Below, piece by piece: positions 61,740 to 64,000 of a stretch of 64,000 nucleotides of DNA. Under the pieces are notes generated by a model, which saw only the letters and a program-made list of their open reading frames with translations, was not told the DNA's origin and did not search any database. Position numbers and translations under genes: made by a program. Source of the DNA: Chrysogorgia sp. JL179-B06 (Eukaryota > Cnidaria > Anthozoa > Scleralcyonacea > Chrysogorgiidae); contig JAYKKM010000504.1 in NCBI GenBank assembly GCA_035772405.1, forward strand, positions 1,362,001 through 1,426,000. The letters run 5' to 3'. How positions within the stretch are numbered: the first letter of the stretch is position 1; each line of letters starts with the position of its first letter.

Positions 61740-62578
61740 GATTATTACACCAATGATTCCAGGTGAGGGTAGTTATGTTCTATTAAGGTAGTTATGTTCT
61801 ATTAAGCTGTTTACAAAACCAGAAATTATGGAGAAAATCCATAAAACTATTAAATTATGAAATGTGTACCATACAACTATTTTATGAAAGAAAATATTGA
61901 AATAAATACCTCAGGATCAGATATTTCTTTATCACTATCAACTTGTTCAAGGAATCCAATCAAGCGTTCAGGAAGGTGGATGACCATTAAGAACAATCTT
62001 TTGGTCACTATACGAGTGAAAATATTCTTTCCAGTTGTTATTTGTAGTTCTATAGAACTTTTAAATTTCAAAACGTCATACTATTGATCGCTTCGACAAA
62101 CAAATCGCTTGGTTGTAGCTTAATAACTCTGCAACGTGTTTCTTCTTGTAAAGTTTTTCGTCGGCTAAATGCTGACCGATGTCACGGATAATATAATTTA
62201 TAAAAGAGTGTACTTCAAACCCTGTGTTCAAACTGAACTTTCTCAGTACTTCCATATGACCATATCAAGCAGCGCAATGGTCTGTTGAAAATCGTCTTCA
62301 AACGCCGAATCCGAGCTTTCTGGAAGTTAAAATTGATTTCCCTCCTCTACTTCCATGTATGCGGTACTTGTCGACGCTATCGCTTCGCTACAACCTTCTT
62401 AAAACGCAATTTATTCAAAGATTTGTGGTTTTGCATAAGGCGACAGTACTACGAATTCCAGCTTTGATGCACCTTAATTGTCACGTGATGTACCTTCTCA
62501 ACATCCCTCTCAAATAGGTCACGTGTTCCTTTGAAGTTCGCCGGCCTTCCAAACCCCGTCGGGTTATATTAACTATGG

Positions 62579-63757
62579 ATTGACGTTCTATTCTTGGATT
62601 TCGCTAAAGCTTTCGACTCGGTGGATCATGGTATTCTCTTAGAAAAACTAAAGGGTTACGGTATATCTGGTAATCTTCACCAGTGGTTGACCGATTATCT
62701 ACTTCGTCGTACTCAACGAGTTGTGGTAGAAGGCGCTGCTTCGCAATGGTCTCCTGTCACTTCTGGTGTGCCACAGGGAAGCATCTTGGGTCCAATGCTA
62801 TTTTTGCTTTTCATCAACGACATCCCAGATGTTGTTCGTGACGGCACTTCAATGTCGCTTTATGCTGATGACGCGAAGCTGTACAGGGGAATCAAATCGA
62901 TTGATGACTGTGTTCAGTTGCAGGAAACCTTGTCAATGACCGAACATTGGAGCCAAGAATCAAACATCAAATTCAATGCGTCGAAATGTAAGGTTCTAAC
63001 AGTTTCCCGCAGGAAATCGCCTTTCCTGTTTGATTACCATCTAGGCGCTGCTGAACTGTCACGTGTCCAAAAAGAAATCGATCTTGGTATCACAGTAACC
63101 AGCAACCTATCCTGGGACTCCCATATCTCTTCTATTGGAGCTAAGGCCAACAAGTTGCTGGGGTTACTTAGAAGAACCTGTCCACTGCTTACCGACCGTA
63201 ATGTTCGACGAACACTTTATCTATCCCTTGTAAAGTCACAGCTATGCTATGCCACCTAAGTCTGGTCACCATCTCTGAGTACCCACAAGTCCAGACTTGA
63301 ACGCATTCAGAGACGTGCAACAAGATGGATCCTTAAATCCAACATTGGGGGAATGTCATACAAGGAGCGCCTTCTGGCTCTAAATCTGTTGCCCTTGTCT
63401 TACGACAGAGAAATCAAGGATCTATGTTTTTTTTATAAGGCTTTGTATGGACTCTCTGATCTAAATGTTTATAACTTTGTCTCGTTTGTTAGTCATAGTC
63501 GTACCCGCATCTGTAAAAATCCTAACCTTATTCTTAAAGCACCATCCTGTAAAACTAGTACTTTCCAAGCCTCCTACTTTAACAGAATTGTTCCTCTCTG
63601 GAATTCTGTTTGTAAAATAGCACCACCCAATAGTCTCTGCAGTCTTGCAACATTCAAAAGATTTTTACGCAATACTTATTTATCATTACTAACATCTACT
63701 TTTGACGTCGATATGACTTGTACATGGTCATTATACCTTAACTGCTCCTGTCACTGA
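62579..63757 (+). pseudogene. LINE reverse transcriptase, downstream fragment
   Basis: Resumes at FLDFAKAFDSVDHGILLEKL and runs through YADDAKLYRG to a TAA at 63257; the same frame continues from VWSPSL to 63757 with RRATRWILKSN, SHSRTRI and WNSVCKIAPP. One nonsense codon (CAA to TAA is the likely change) breaks it. Confidence 0.85.
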
Positions 63758-64000
63758 TAGTTTTCCAATGTACCAACCGCTTGGATTCCACGGAGCATCG
63801 TTGTATGTGTGCAGCTTCAACCTCATTCTTCTGAATTCCACTCAGTTTTATTCATTTTGTTCTTTCAGTGGAGTTCGGAAGAATGGGGTTGGGGCTGCGC
63901 GTGTGTGTTGGTGCATTGTGAATTCCAAGCAGTTGATCTATGACTTATATATGTATTTTTAATTTCAACGGGAAGGCGCCTCGCATGGGTCCTCGAGTCC

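Larger units (their letters stand above)
59580..62578 (+). mobile_element. THAP-domain DNA transposon inserted in LINE at TTAA
   Basis: Ends are ccatagttaatataacccga and its exact inverse, with similarity between the two ends extending patchily inward. TTAA lies 6 bp from each outer edge, so a TTAA-targeting element (Kolobok-like) inside a ccatag-ctatgg palindrome is one reading; a P-type element with longer TIRs is another. A THAP-like exon is near the left end. The coding region is decayed. Confidence 0.75.
58926..63900 (+). mobile_element. CR1/Jockey-like LINE split by a DNA transposon
   Basis: The reverse transcriptase runs from 58926 to 59579, is interrupted by the 59580-62578 insertion, and continues from 62579 to 63757. 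It carries TGPDGIPSRLL, NYRPISLLPIVSKVLE, the SGVPQGSILGPMLF block, YADDAKLY and a C-terminal WNSVCK region. It is 5 prime-truncated. TAA at 63257-63259 lies within the otherwise open downstream frame. The 3 prime end is near 63760-63900. Confidence 0.85.

Overview
The window is AT-rich animal genomic DNA. Host-type exons have GT/AG borders and very long introns, and the repeats are those of marine invertebrate genomes: piggyBac, IS630/mariner, PIF/Harbinger, a THAP-domain DNA transposon, LINEs, a Penelope-like fragment, many foldback MITEs and microsatellites. The style suggests a cnidarian or sponge-like invertebrate; the species cannot be fixed from this sequence.

The centrepiece (5941-36163) is a 30.2-kb Polinton/Maverick (adintovirus-like) endogenous virus. 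It has about 840-bp terminal inverted repeats (TIRs) and a short target duplication, and lies in an intron of the host locus. It carries the Polinton core set: protein-primed family B DNA polymerase, retroviral-type integrase, packaging ATPase, adenain-like protease, double-jelly-roll major capsid protein and a penton/minor capsid candidate. Beyond that core it has a SET-domain protein, a Fic-domain protein, a DEDD-exonuclease-like protein, two copies of a CRESS-Rep-like (HUH) domain lacking the motif II histidine, a proline-rich protein with three YPLTxL repeats, four small basic proteins sharing a QKGG motif, and a long array (29645-35207) of small duplicated accessory genes. Integrase, ATPase, protease, penton candidate and SET are open. 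Polymerase, major capsid, Fic, one Rep-like copy and several small genes carry single stops or homopolymer frameshifts, so this copy looks recent and nearly intact but disabled, or its homopolymers are miscounted.

Layout: 1-5935 is host exon A copy 1, a decayed piggyBac, an IS630/mariner element split by a LINE tail, and TA microsatellites. 5941-36163 is the Polinton. 36169-51960 is a host locus with a tandemly repeated four-exon cassette (A-B-C-D) interrupted by nested MITEs, a Penelope-like fragment and a LINE. 52000-56500 is intergenic sequence with MITEs, two tRNA-like relics and a 4-copy tandem repeat. 56499-64000 is a nested stack: an intact-looking Harbinger transposase gene with a MITE in its intron, a LINE inserted downstream, and a THAP-domain transposon inserted in that LINE.

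Inside the Polinton, genes run in short blocks with 4-12 nt overlaps typical of compact viral genomes. Polymerase, ATPase and the exonuclease-like gene are on the plus strand; the morphogenesis block, integrase and accessory array are on the minus strand. Intergenic promoters hold TATA boxes, a CCAAT-box cluster and repeated TCAAGGTCA-type nuclear-receptor half-sites.
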